This document shows, piece by piece, positions 1-8,153 of a DNA stretch of 64,000 nucleotides. The stretch comes from Sphingobium lactosutens DS20 (lineage in GTDB: Bacteria > Pseudomonadota > Alphaproteobacteria > Sphingomonadales > Sphingomonadaceae): contig NZ_ATDP01000089.1 of NCBI RefSeq assembly GCF_000445105.1, positions 1-64,000 on the forward strand, given 5' to 3'. Each line of letters opens with the position of its first letter. Within the stretch, counting starts at the first letter, position 1. The position numbers were made by a program, and so were the translations under genes. The notes beneath the pieces are model-generated. The model searched no databases. It was not told the origin of the DNA and was given only the letters and a program-made list of their open reading frames with translations.

Positions 1-2
1 TT

Positions 3-467
3 GCCGGCGCGCGCATGGCCGCTGGCGGCGGTCTTGTCGCCATCCGCGCGGGCACGGCGATGGGGTCTGCCGCTTCTTCTGCTTACCAACTGGGACAGGC
101 GACCTCCGGGACGTCCGGCATGTCAGGCATCGCGGCCGGTGTCGGTGGCATGGTACGCGCCGCCGGCGGAGCCGCCACAAACGCCGCGCGCCAAGTCGCG
201 GGTCGCGCCACTTCCTCTCTGAAACAAAGCGCCGATGCCGGACGCCGTGGCGCCTGGACGGCGACCGGCGGAACGCCGACCGTCTCCATGTCGGAGGCGA
301 ACGCCGCATCGGCGGGCATCCCCTCCAGTTCCCCGCCCGATTGGGCGAACCGCCTGCGCTCCGAACAGGCGGCGCGCGCCCATCGGCAGACCGCCACCCA
401 AGCCATCAAGGACGGCGACCGGCCCGGCAACGGCGCCAATCCCTCTCTCAACGACAAGGACGACTGA
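3..467 (+). CDS. trbL: TrbL, C-terminal end only (P-type T4SS inner-membrane protein)
   Basis: Open from the left edge of the window, so the N-terminal membrane part is missing. What remains is an Ala/Gly/Ser-rich, low-complexity hydrophilic tail of about 150 residues with a charged end, typical of the cytoplasmic C-terminus of TrbL/VirB6-like proteins. The assignment rests mainly on position: it directly precedes trbF, trbG and trbI in the usual trb order, with a 3-bp gap to trbF. In the family, TrbL is a polytopic inner-membrane component of the mating channel. The gene start lies outside the window. Confidence 0.8.
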   Translation, partial: AGARMAAGGGLVAIRAGTAMGSAASSAYQLGQATSGTSGMSGIAAGVGGMVRAAGGAATNAARQVAGRATSSLKQSADAGRRGAWTATGGTPTVSMSEANAASAGIPSSSPPDWANRLRSEQAARAHRQTATQAIKDGDRPGNGANPSLNDKDD

Positions 468-470
468 CCC

Positions 471-1190
471 ATGCTGTTCAAGCGACCGATCCAGCGATAT
501 GGCACGACGCCAGAGCCCGTTACTCCCTATCAGAAGGCTGCGCAGCTCTGGGACGAGCGCATCGGCGCGTCCCGTGTCCAGGCGAGAAACTGGCGGCTCA
601 TGGCCTTCGGCTGCCTGGCGCTATCTGTCGGTCTTTCCGGCGGCTTGCTCTGGCAGTCGCTGCAAAGCCGCGTCACGCCCTATGTGGTCGAGGTCGACAA
701 GTTCGGCGAGGCGCGCGCCGTCGCGCCGGCGATCCAGACCTACCAGCCGGCCGACGCCCAGATCGCCTGGCACCTCGCCCGCTTCATCACGAACGTCCGT
801 TCGGTTTCCACCGATCCGGTGCTGGTGCGCCAGAACTGGCTGTCCGCCTACGATTTCGCCACCGACCGCGCCGCGCTGTTCCTGAACGACCACGCCAAGA
901 AGAACGATCCGTTCAGCGCGATCGGCACCCGCAGCGTCTCGGTGCAGGTGACGAGCGTTGTGCGGGCCTCCGACGCCTCCTTCCAGGTCAAGTGGACCGA
1001 GCAGGTCTTCGAGCGCGGCAGCCTCGCCCGAACCGAACGCTGGACCGCGATCCTGACCGTCGTGATCCAGACCCCGCGCACCGCCGAGCAGCTCCGCAAG
1101 AACCCCCTCGGCGTCTTCATCAACGCCATCGACTGGTCGCGCGAGCTCGACACTGCGGCGCCGCAATTGCCCAAGGAGTCCTCTCAATGA
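471..1190 (+). CDS. trbF: TrbF conjugal transfer protein (VirB8-like)
   Basis: A 239-residue protein with a short cytoplasmic N-terminus (opening MLFKRPIQRYG), one transmembrane helix around residues 43-63, and a periplasmic domain beginning with the VirB8/TrbF-type YVVEVDKFGEA segment. Length and layout match TrbF. In P-type secretion systems TrbF is an inner-membrane scaffold that contacts the core complex. It starts 3 bp after trbL and its stop overlaps the trbG start (ATGA), so translation is coupled within the trb operon. Confidence 0.93.
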   Translation: MLFKRPIQRYGTTPEPVTPYQKAAQLWDERIGASRVQARNWRLMAFGCLALSVGLSGGLLWQSLQSRVTPYVVEVDKFGEARAVAPAIQTYQPADAQIAWHLARFITNVRSVSTDPVLVRQNWLSAYDFATDRAALFLNDHAKKNDPFSAIGTRSVSVQVTSVVRASDASFQVKWTEQVFERGSLARTERWTAILTVVIQTPRTAEQLRKNPLGVFINAIDWSRELDTAAPQLPKESSQ

Positions 1191-2188
1191 AGAAGAATGT
1201 GTTCGTCATATCCGTCTCGGCGCTGGCCTTGTCCGCTTGCGCCACAAAGCCTTTGCCGCCGGCGATCAGCTACGACTCCGACGATTTCAAGCCGGCCGTC
1301 ATCGACCAGGAACCGGCCAAGCCGGTGGAGATCGTCGAGGTGCCGAAGGTTCTGCCATTGCCGGGCCAGCTTCAGCCAGAGCCCGGCGAGGTGACCGAGG
1401 ACAAACGTCCGCCGACCCAACGGGTCGAGGACGCCAACAAGGCGGCGACGCAGGAGCCGACGAAATACGGCTATGTCAACGCCATCCAAGTCTATCCCTA
1501 TGCGGAAGGGGCGCTCTATCGCCTCTATGCGGCGCCCGAGCGGGTGAGCGACATTGCCCTGCAGCCCGGCGAGAAGCTGACCTCGGTTTCCGCCGGCGAT
1601 ACCGTGCGTTGGGTGATCGGCGATACGGTGAGCGGCACGGGCGACAGCGAGCGCATCCACGTGCTGGTCAAGCCCTTCGCGCCGGGTCTCAAGACCAATC
1701 TCGTCATCACCACCGACCGGCGCGCCTATCACCTCCAGCTCGAAAGCACCGAGAGGACCGCCATGGCGGCGATCTCCTGGACCTATCCGTCCGACCAGAT
1801 CACGGCGCTCCGACGCCAGAACGCGGCCGCCCAGGCCGCACTGCCGGTCGCCTCGAATGTGGCGTTGGAGAACATCCGCTTCCGCTATGCCATCACCGGC
1901 GACAATCCACCCTGGAAGCCGCTGCGCGCCTTCGACGACGGCCACAAGGTCTATATCGAGTTCCCCCGCCGCATCGACCAGGGCGAGGCGCCGCCGCTCT
2001 TCGTCGTCGGCGCCGACGGTGGCAACGAACTCGTCAACTACCGTATGCGCGGCAATTACTACATCGTCGACCGCCTCTTCGCCGCCGCCGAGCTGCGCCT
2101 CGGCGCCCGGCCGCAGCAGGTCGTGCGGATTTCCCGGACCGACGGGACGCCGCGGCGCACCGCGCTGTTCCCGGGCACGGACCGGTAG
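1187..2188 (+). CDS. trbG: TrbG conjugal transfer lipoprotein-like (VirB9-like)
   Basis: The chosen ATG at 1187 overlaps the trbF stop and gives a 333-residue protein. The open frame extends further upstream but only antisense to real coding content. The N-terminus is a signal sequence ending in a lipobox-like LSAC, then a Pro-rich linker and the VirB9/TrbG domain (YGYVNAIQVYPYAEGALY, later the IRFRYAITGD region). In the family it forms the outer-membrane core layer with TrbI. Part of the trb operon; an 11-bp gap precedes trbI. Confidence 0.93.
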   Translation: MKKNVFVISVSALALSACATKPLPPAISYDSDDFKPAVIDQEPAKPVEIVEVPKVLPLPGQLQPEPGEVTEDKRPPTQRVEDANKAATQEPTKYGYVNAIQVYPYAEGALYRLYAAPERVSDIALQPGEKLTSVSAGDTVRWVIGDTVSGTGDSERIHVLVKPFAPGLKTNLVITTDRRAYHLQLESTERTAMAAISWTYPSDQITALRRQNAAAQAALPVASNVALENIRFRYAITGDNPPWKPLRAFDDGHKVYIEFPRRIDQGEAPPLFVVGADGGNELVNYRMRGNYYIVDRLFAAAELRLGARPQQVVRISRTDGTPRRTALFPGTDR

Positions 2189-2199
2189 GGGGAGGGGCT

Positions 2200-3420
2200 A
2201 TGACGGATTCCGCCGCACCCACGCCGCAACCCGCCGGCTCGTCCAAGCGCGATCCCGGCAAGCTGGACCTGCGCGCCGCGCCCCGCCGTGTCGTGCGGTT
2301 CAAGCGCGGCCTTGTCATTGGCGCGGCCGCGCTCGGCTCCGGCGCCATCCTCGGCGTTACCATGATGGCGTTGCAAGGCCCGGCCCTGCGCATCCAGGAC
2401 CAGGCCGAGGAGCTCTACAACACCGAGCGCAAGCCGACCCCGGATGGCCTTGCCGCGCTGCCCGGCGATTACAGCCAGGTCCGTCCCCAGACACCTGAAT
2501 TAGGTCCACCGCTGCCGGGTGATCTCGGACGACCGATCCTCGAACACCAACGGCAGCTTGGGATCGCGCCGGGAGGGCCGGAATTGTCGGCCGAGGAGCA
2601 GCGGCGCGCCCAGCAGGCCATCCAGGCGAAGGAGGCCGGCGTCTTCTTCCGTATCGAGAACCGGCCGCGGCAGGACACGCCGGCAGTGACGGGCCAGTCC
2701 CAGCAAACGGCTGCCACGGAAACTGTTTCGCCCGACGCCAACCGCCTGACGCTCGACCCCGAACGCGACCATAACAACCAGCAACGCAAACTCGACTTCC
2801 TGAATCAGCGCGACACCGGCGGTATCTATAACCCGCACACCCTGCAGACGCCGGCCTCGCCCTATCAGGTGATGGCCGGCAGTGTGATCGCCGCGAGCCT
2901 GATCACCGGGATCAATTCCGACCTGCCGGGCCTCGTCGTCGCCCAGGTCACCGAAAACGTCTACGACACGGTGACCGGCCGCGCACTGCTCATCCCGCAG
3001 GGCTCGCGCCTGATCGGCACCTATGACAGCGTGATTGCCTTCGGCCAATCCCGCGCGCTGCTCGTATGGCAGCGCATCATCCTGCCCAACGGCTCCTCCA
3101 TCGAGATCGACAATCTGCCCGCCACCGACACCGCCGGCTATGCTGGGCTCGAGGATGAGGTCGACTACCACACCTGGCGCCTCATCAAGGGCATAGCGCT
3201 CGCCACCCTGCTTGGCGTCGGCACGGAACTGAGCCTGGGCAGCGACGAGAGCGACCTGGTCCGGGCCATCCGCGAGTCAACTCAGCAGAACGTCAACCGG
3301 GCCGGCCAGCGCATCACCGAGAAGAACCTGAACATACAGCCGACCATCACCGTCCGTCCCGGCTGGCCGCTCAGGATCATCGTCCACAGGGATCTCGTAT
3401 TGCGCCCCTACCAGGGCTGA
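2200..3420 (+). CDS. trbI: TrbI conjugal transfer protein (VirB10-like)
   Basis: Start set at ATG 2200, preceded by a GGGGGAGGGG Shine-Dalgarno-like run; the frame is open further upstream inside trbG but not coding. The 406-residue protein has a cytoplasmic N-terminus, one transmembrane helix (about residues 34-56), a Pro-rich periplasmic linker and the C-terminal VirB10/TrbI beta-barrel domain (VMAGSVIAASLITGINSDLPG, LLIPQGSRLIGTYDS). It spans the envelope and couples inner and outer membrane parts of the channel. Penultimate position before DUF2274 is the usual end of alphaproteobacterial trb operons. Confidence 0.95.
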   Translation: MTDSAAPTPQPAGSSKRDPGKLDLRAAPRRVVRFKRGLVIGAAALGSGAILGVTMMALQGPALRIQDQAEELYNTERKPTPDGLAALPGDYSQVRPQTPELGPPLPGDLGRPILEHQRQLGIAPGGPELSAEEQRRAQQAIQAKEAGVFFRIENRPRQDTPAVTGQSQQTAATETVSPDANRLTLDPERDHNNQQRKLDFLNQRDTGGIYNPHTLQTPASPYQVMAGSVIAASLITGINSDLPGLVVAQVTENVYDTVTGRALLIPQGSRLIGTYDSVIAFGQSRALLVWQRIILPNGSSIEIDNLPATDTAGYAGLEDEVDYHTWRLIKGIALATLLGVGTELSLGSDESDLVRAIRESTQQNVNRAGQRITEKNLNIQPTITVRPGWPLRIIVHRDLVLRPYQG

Positions 3421-3431
3421 AAGGATCGATC

Positions 3432-3755
3432 ATGGCCAATCTGAAACTCGGAAAACTCCCCGACCGCACGCCGGCGAAGATCACCATCACGATGGGCGCT
3501 GACCTCAACCAGGCGCTCCGGGATTATGCGACCCTCTACCGCGCCACCTACGGCGAGGCCGAATCCGTCGCCGAGCTCATTCCCTTCATGCTGGAGGCCT
3601 TCCTCGACAGCGACCGCGCCTTCGCCAGGGCGCGCAAGGAGGGGTTGCCGGAGACGGACACCGACAAACCGGCCCGCCGCACCCGCTCACCCCGCGCGGG
3701 CGATACCGAAGCGGCGTCGCCCACTGTCTCATCCACATCGCAATTCCAGGAGTGA
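3432..3755 (+). CDS. DUF2274 family protein of trb operons
   Basis: A 107-residue soluble protein opening MANLKLGKLPDRTPAKITI with a helical LNQALRDYATLYRATYGE...LIPFMLEAFLDSDR segment, the signature of DUF2274. This family is regularly the gene after trbI in integrative conjugative elements and sphingomonad/rhizobial plasmids; its job is unknown. It follows trbI by 11 bp and ends in a low-complexity Thr/Ser-rich tail. The fold looks ribbon-helix-helix-like by eye, which would suit a regulator, but that is inference. Confidence 0.85.
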   Translation: MANLKLGKLPDRTPAKITITMGADLNQALRDYATLYRATYGEAESVAELIPFMLEAFLDSDRAFARARKEGLPETDTDKPARRTRSPRAGDTEAASPTVSSTSQFQE

Positions 3756-3758
3756 CCC

Positions 3759-4073
3759 ATGCAAATCGGCGCCTTCACTTTGTCCAATGACGGCGGCTGG
3801 ACCGGCTCCATCCGCACCCTCACCATCGACGCCAAGGTCCGGCTCGTCCCCAATGACGACCGGACCCATGACAACGCCCCGGCATTCCGCGTCCTCGTTG
3901 GCAACGCCCGCATCGGTGACGCCTGGGATGCCCGGACAACGGGCGATCACCCGAAATACTATCTCCGCGTCCGTCTCGACGACCCGAGCCTTCCCGAGCC
4001 CTTCACCGCCGCCCTGTTCCCCTCCGAGGAGGGGGATCGGGCGCAGCTCGTCTGGAACAGGCGGCGGGAGTAG
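3759..4073 (+). CDS. DUF736 family protein
   Basis: A 104-residue protein opening MQIGAFTLSNDGGWTGSI, followed by predicted beta strands and the conserved DHPKYYLRVRLDDPSLPEPF segment, characteristic of DUF736. These proteins are common on alphaproteobacterial conjugative elements and have no assigned biochemical role. It begins 3 bp after the DUF2274 gene and is probably cotranscribed with the trb operon. No stop-spanning overlap or truncation is seen. Confidence 0.85.
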   Translation: MQIGAFTLSNDGGWTGSIRTLTIDAKVRLVPNDDRTHDNAPAFRVLVGNARIGDAWDARTTGDHPKYYLRVRLDDPSLPEPFTAALFPSEEGDRAQLVWNRRRE

Positions 4074-4182
4074 CAGTATGAGCGCCATACTCGTGGTCGA
4101 GCTGTTTAGTTCCGGTTGCAGGGGATCAAGGGGCGTGATACAAAGTCTCGGCATTTATGTGTTATTGCCGAGCATACGGAAT

Positions 4183-4797
4183 ATGGCAGGAACGGCTCAA
4201 GGAACGCTGAAGGATCGTGCGATCACCGTCGCCAGGGAGCGCGGTATCGCGCGCGCGCGCGATTTCGATGCGGCGGGCATTCCGCGCGCCTACCTGCGGA
4301 GGCTGCAAGACGAGGGGCTTCTGGTGCGTATGGGGCGCGGCCTCTATCAGCTTGCCGATGCGGAATGGTCCGAGTCCCACAGCCTTGCCGAAGCCGCTCG
4401 GGCTGTGCCCCACGGTGTTATCTGCCTGCTCTCCGCGCTTAGATTCCACGAACTCACCACGCAACTGCCACATCAGGTGTGGATGCTGATCGGTCACAAG
4501 AAGTGGGCGCCCAAGAATCCTCCGGTATCACTACGCATCATCCGCGCCACCGGCGACGCCCTCACCGCCGGGGTGGAGCGGCACACAATCGAGCAGGTGG
4601 AAGTACCTATCACCAATCCCGCCAAGACGGTCGCCGACTGTTTCAAATACCGCAGCCAAGTCGGTCTCGATGTGGCCATCGAAGCGCTGAGAGACTGTCT
4701 CCGAAGCCGCCGCGCCACGGTCGATGACATTTGGCATTTTGCCGCCATCGACCGCGTACAGAACGTGATGCGGCCCTATATCGAGGCCACGGTATGA
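4183..4797 (+). CDS. abiEi: AbiEi-type antitoxin / transcriptional repressor
   Basis: The ATG at 4183 gives a 204-residue protein; the upstream open frame is not coding. The N-terminus is a winged-helix region (DFDAAGIPRAYLRRLQDEGLLVRMGRGLYQ) typical of the AbiEi antitoxin domain, followed by the AbiEi C-terminal region with the HGVICLLSALRFHELT and NPAKTVADCFKYR motifs. In type IV toxin-antitoxin systems AbiEi represses its own operon and counteracts AbiEii without stable binding. Its stop overlaps the abiEii start (ATGA), the usual arrangement. Confidence 0.92.
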   Translation: MAGTAQGTLKDRAITVARERGIARARDFDAAGIPRAYLRRLQDEGLLVRMGRGLYQLADAEWSESHSLAEAARAVPHGVICLLSALRFHELTTQLPHQVWMLIGHKKWAPKNPPVSLRIIRATGDALTAGVERHTIEQVEVPITNPAKTVADCFKYRSQVGLDVAIEALRDCLRSRRATVDDIWHFAAIDRVQNVMRPYIEATV

Positions 4798-5714
4798 CCC
4801 CGAAACCTCCACTCAAAAACGTCGGCGCCTCGGTCCGGGCACGGCTCACCCGGCGCGCAAGCGAGCGCAAGGAAAACGTCCAGCTTGCGCTCACCCGTTT
4901 TGCCATCGAGCGGCTTCTCTATCGGCTGAGTCTGTCGCCCCACAGGGATCAATTCGTGCTGAAGGGCGCCATGCTGTTCAGCCTCTGGACGCCCACGCCC
5001 TATCGGGCAACTGGCGATCTCGATCTTCTAGGATACGGCGACGCGGCGCCGGAGCGGATCGCTGCGGTCTTCCGCGAAATTTGTGGGATCGACGTCGAGG
5101 ACGATGGAGTGGTCTTCAAGCCGGATACCCTGCGGGCCGAGCCGGCTCGGGCTGAAGACGAATATAGCGGCGTCCGGATCACCATGACCGCCGAGATCGC
5201 CGGCGCGCGCCTGCCCATCCAGATCGACATCGGATTTGGCGATGCGGTGATCCCGGCCGTGCAGGACATCGACTATCCCTCGCTGCTCGATATGCCGGCG
5301 CCCCGGCTGCAAGCCTACCCGCCCGAGACGGTCGTAGCCGAGAAATTCCAGGCGCTGGTCGCGCTCGGCATGCTCAACAGCCGCATGAAGGATTTCTTCG
5401 ACCTCTGGGCGATCTCGGAGACGTTTTCCTTCAACGGACCGGTCCTCGCGCAAGCTATCGCCGCGACCTTCGATCGCCGCCGCACGGACATCCCCACGGA
5501 TACGCCCATCGCCCTGACGCCGGCCTTTGCCGAAGACGCCGCGAAGCAGGCGCAGTGGCAGGGATTCCTGCGCCGGACCGCGATCGCCATGGCCCCTGGT
5601 CCCTTTGCCGAGTTGCAGGCCAGGGTGGCCGCGTTCGTTCTACCGCCCGCCCATGCTCTTGTGGCTGGCAAGACCTTTGACGGGAAATGGAGCGCGGGTG
5701 GCCCGTGGAAATGA
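4794..5714 (+). CDS. abiEii: AbiEii nucleotidyltransferase toxin
   Basis: Start taken at the ATG overlapping the abiEi stop, giving 306 residues. The nucleotidyltransferase signature KGAMLFSLW...RATGDLDLLGYGD lies at about residues 57-83 with the GDLDLL metal-binding motif at 74-79. The later MKDFFDLW segment is the second conserved AbiEii motif. The family uses NTP-dependent nucleotidyltransfer to stop growth or abort phage infection. Together with the upstream gene it forms a complete AbiE system placed as cargo directly behind the trb operon. Confidence 0.93.
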   Translation: MTPKPPLKNVGASVRARLTRRASERKENVQLALTRFAIERLLYRLSLSPHRDQFVLKGAMLFSLWTPTPYRATGDLDLLGYGDAAPERIAAVFREICGIDVEDDGVVFKPDTLRAEPARAEDEYSGVRITMTAEIAGARLPIQIDIGFGDAVIPAVQDIDYPSLLDMPAPRLQAYPPETVVAEKFQALVALGMLNSRMKDFFDLWAISETFSFNGPVLAQAIAATFDRRRTDIPTDTPIALTPAFAEDAAKQAQWQGFLRRTAIAMAPGPFAELQARVAAFVLPPAHALVAGKTFDGKWSAGGPWK

Positions 5715-5871
5715 GGCGCCATGCTGGCCCGCAAGACTGCGTTGAGGATGCCTCATATGGCTTGCGGTTCTCAGCTGCTGCTCATTCCACGCCTACAGAT
5801 GTTGAAATTGTTCTCTTTTTGTTCCATTCTGCCGTAACGCCGGGGCGACAGCAAGGGGAGGTTGGTCGCAG

Positions 5872-6999
5872 ATGAAGGCAAAGAAATTCTTCGAGGAACG
5901 CTCGGACCAGTCCGAGGTAAAGGCACGAATTGTCACGAAATATTTCTTCGCTTGGGCGCGAGTGATAATGCCGACCGCCGCCAAGCATGGCGGTAAAATC
6001 GCTTACATCGACCTTTATGCGGGGCCTGGGCGCTACAGGGATGGTGCCGCATCGACACCCCTTCTCGTCCTTCAGACTGCGCTCGACGACGCCCGTATGG
6101 CGCAGATGCTCGTCTCCTACTTTAACGACGCCAGGAACGAGAATACGGCAACCCTTCAAGAGGAGATAAACAAGCTGCCGGGTATCGAGAAGTTCACATA
6201 CAAGCCGATCGTCACCTGCGGCGAGGTCGATGATGAAGCTGCCCGGTACTTCAACGAGACAAAACTCATTCCTTCCTTCTCGTTCATCGACCCGTTCGGA
6301 TACAAGGGGCTTTCTCTGAACATCATCAAGGGCGTGATCAAAGATTGGGGGTGCGACTGCGTTTTCTTCTTCAACTACAATCGCATTAATGCGGGCATCG
6401 GCAACCAGTTCGTAGCCCAGCATATGGACGACCTCTTCGGCCGGGAGCGGGCCGAAGCACTGCGCAAGCGGCTGCCAGGGCTGAGCCCTGAGCTGCGCGA
6501 GGCGGCGATCCTTGAGGAGCTAGCGAACGAAATAAAGCGGCTTGGCGGTACGTACGTCCTTCCGTTCACATTCAAGAATGCAGCAGGAACTCGGACATCG
6601 CATAAGCTGATTTTCGTCTCGAAGCATTTCCGCGGATATTCCATAATGAAAAGTATCATGGCTGGAGAAAGCTCCACCCATGATGAAGGTGTTCCGTCAC
6701 TCACATATTCGCCAGCGGATGCGTCGATGCCGCTGCTGTTCTCGCTGGCCCAGCCCCTCAGCAAACTCAAGGAGAGTCTCCTCGCTACCTTCGCAGGGCG
6801 GGAGGTGAATTTCACTCAGATCTATGAAACACACAGCGTTGATACGCCTTATATTGACAAAAACTATCGCGAAATACTGAAACAGCTTGAAAATGAGGGG
6901 GTTATCAACGTGCGCTCGACAAAGGGCAAGCGCCGCGCCGGAACCTTCGCCGATCATGTGCTGATCAAATTCTCCGGGGGAGGGCATATTGGCCACTAA
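5872..6999 (+). CDS. tcmP: TcmP, three-Cys-motif partner protein
   Basis: A 375-residue protein opening MKAKKFFEERSDQSEVKARIV, with YIDLYAGPGRYRDG (about residues 43-56), a methyltransferase-like glycine loop, then the SFIDPFGYKGLS segment, all typical of the TcmP family. The C-terminal 90 residues look like a winged-helix domain. The family is named for co-occurrence with three-Cys-motif (Gp37/Gp68, DUF5131) proteins, and that partner follows here with an 11-bp overlap. No enzymatic role is established; nucleic-acid modification or defence is inference. Base composition is visibly less GC-rich than the flanking trb genes, consistent with transfer. Confidence 0.9.
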   Translation: MKAKKFFEERSDQSEVKARIVTKYFFAWARVIMPTAAKHGGKIAYIDLYAGPGRYRDGAASTPLLVLQTALDDARMAQMLVSYFNDARNENTATLQEEINKLPGIEKFTYKPIVTCGEVDDEAARYFNETKLIPSFSFIDPFGYKGLSLNIIKGVIKDWGCDCVFFFNYNRINAGIGNQFVAQHMDDLFGRERAEALRKRLPGLSPELREAAILEELANEIKRLGGTYVLPFTFKNAAGTRTSHKLIFVSKHFRGYSIMKSIMAGESSTHDEGVPSLTYSPADASMPLLFSLAQPLSKLKESLLATFAGREVNFTQIYETHSVDTPYIDKNYREILKQLENEGVINVRSTKGKRRAGTFADHVLIKFSGGGHIGH

Positions 7000-7783
7000 C
7001 TCGTCAATCGAATGGACGGAATCGACCTGGAATCCGGTTGTCGGCTGCACGGTCATCTCGCCGGGATGCACCAACTGCTACGCCATGAGGCTGGCTCGGC
7101 GTTTGGAGGCAATGGGGCAGCCGAAGTACGCGGGTACGACCCGCATGTCCGGCGGTAAGCCCAAGTGGAACGGCGTGGTTCGTGTCGATGAGGACAGCCT
7201 GAAGCTCCCGGCCACTTGGAAAACGGGGAGAATGATCTTCGTCAATTCGATGTCGGATTTGTTTCATGAAGATGTGCCGCTGGAGTTCATCCAACGAGTG
7301 TTCGCAACAATGCAGGAGACTCCCCAACACACTTACCAGATCCTGACGAAGCGAGCTGAGAGGCTGGAGGAATTATCCAATGCTCTTACCTGGCCGCGGA
7401 ACGTCTGGATGGGCGTCAGCGTCGAGAATGCTGACTATCAGTTTCGCATCGATCACCTACGAAGGACAGGCGCGGCCGTTAGATTTCTGAGTCTCGAACC
7501 CCTGCTTGGATCACTGGATGATCTTGATCTAGAGCGCGTCGACTGGGTGATTGCTGGCGGTGAGAGCGGGCCGGGGGCGCGCCCAATAGACCCGGACTGG
7601 GTGCGGTCGATTCGTGACCAGTGCATCCAAGCCGGAGTTGCTTTCCACTTCAAGCAATGGGGCGGCGTGAACAAGAAGAAGACTGGCCGGATGCTTGACG
7701 GAAGAACCTGGGACCAGTTTCCGATACCTGCGGGATCGAGAGTCGATGCTGCGGACTCCCAGATGTCGGTGGGCATCCTTTGA
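6989..7783 (+). CDS. DUF5131 / phage Gp37-Gp68 family three-Cys-motif protein
   Basis: A TTG start at 6989 is chosen because it follows a GGGGGAGGG Shine-Dalgarno stretch and overlaps the tcmP end by 11 bp. The 264-residue protein opens MATNSSIEWTESTWNPVVGC and carries the family Cys cluster GC...SPGCTNCYA (about residues 19-31), reminiscent of radical-SAM-type iron-sulfur proteins, followed by MIFVNSMSDLFHEDVP and WVIAGGESGPGARP. The C-terminus has HFKQWGGVN. Biochemical function is unknown. The pair with TcmP is a conserved two-gene cassette on mobile elements and phages. Confidence 0.92.
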   Translation: MATNSSIEWTESTWNPVVGCTVISPGCTNCYAMRLARRLEAMGQPKYAGTTRMSGGKPKWNGVVRVDEDSLKLPATWKTGRMIFVNSMSDLFHEDVPLEFIQRVFATMQETPQHTYQILTKRAERLEELSNALTWPRNVWMGVSVENADYQFRIDHLRRTGAAVRFLSLEPLLGSLDDLDLERVDWVIAGGESGPGARPIDPDWVRSIRDQCIQAGVAFHFKQWGGVNKKKTGRMLDGRTWDQFPIPAGSRVDAADSQMSVGIL

Positions 7784-7860
7784 GCGACATGCAAGTCGGC
7801 ATGAACGCATGATGAGCGTACATAAGGGCCATAAGAGTAATCCGCGCCTCGGGTGATCCT

Positions 7861-7886
7861 TTTCCAGTGTGTACCAATACTGGAAA
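7861..7886. promoter_or_regulatory. Inverted repeat upstream of the small protein/recombinase pair
   Basis: TTTCCAGT (7861-7868) and ACTGGAAA (7879-7886) form a perfect 8-bp inverted repeat separated by 10 bp, 11 bp ahead of the ATG at 7897. Size and position suit an operator for the short operon that ends with the serine recombinase. The binding protein is unknown. Confidence 0.4.
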
Positions 7887-7896
7887 GGTTCGACCC

Positions 7897-8124
7897 ATGA
7901 AGGAGAAGGAGGACCAGGCGGCCGCGGTCATCCCGCCCCCGGCGAACGATAACGGCCCCGAGCAAGGGGCCGCGCAAGAAGCGGAGCGGCACCTGGATAC
8001 CATTGCGCGAGCCATCGGCCGCCATATTGCTCGCGAACACATCAGGGCCTGGGAGCGGGAGCGGCGGAAGCGGGCGGCCAACGACAACCGGCCAATGGAA
8101 GAGGGGCGGGAACCGGATGGGTGA
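7897..8124 (+). CDS. Small hypothetical protein preceding a serine recombinase
   Basis: A 75-residue charged protein starting MKEKEDQAAAV; the ATG at 7897 lies just after an inverted repeat. It carries two PANDNGP/AANDNRP-like segments and a helix IARAIGRHIAREHIRAWERE. A shorter relative with ARLLGRQMARE-type helix occurs at 17335-17496. It ends 29 bp before the recombinase start. I do not recognise the family; small AANDN-motif proteins commonly sit next to alphaproteobacterial recombinases. It may regulate or assist recombination, which is inference. Confidence 0.6.
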   Translation: MKEKEDQAAAVIPPPANDNGPEQGAAQEAERHLDTIARAIGRHIAREHIRAWERERRKRAANDNRPMEEGREPDG

Positions 8125-8153
8125 AATCCGCCCTTGAGAGAAAGGAAAGTCTC

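Noticed and set aside
341..1186. Long upstream extension of the trbG reading frame
   Set aside because: It overlaps trbF fully; the ATG at 1187 overlapping the trbF stop and a signal peptide define the real start.
4164..4176. A 13-bp word shared by the abiEi promoter region and the XRE promoter at 40680-40692
   Set aside because: In 64 kb, shared 13-mers are expected by chance many times; no wider similarity flanks it.
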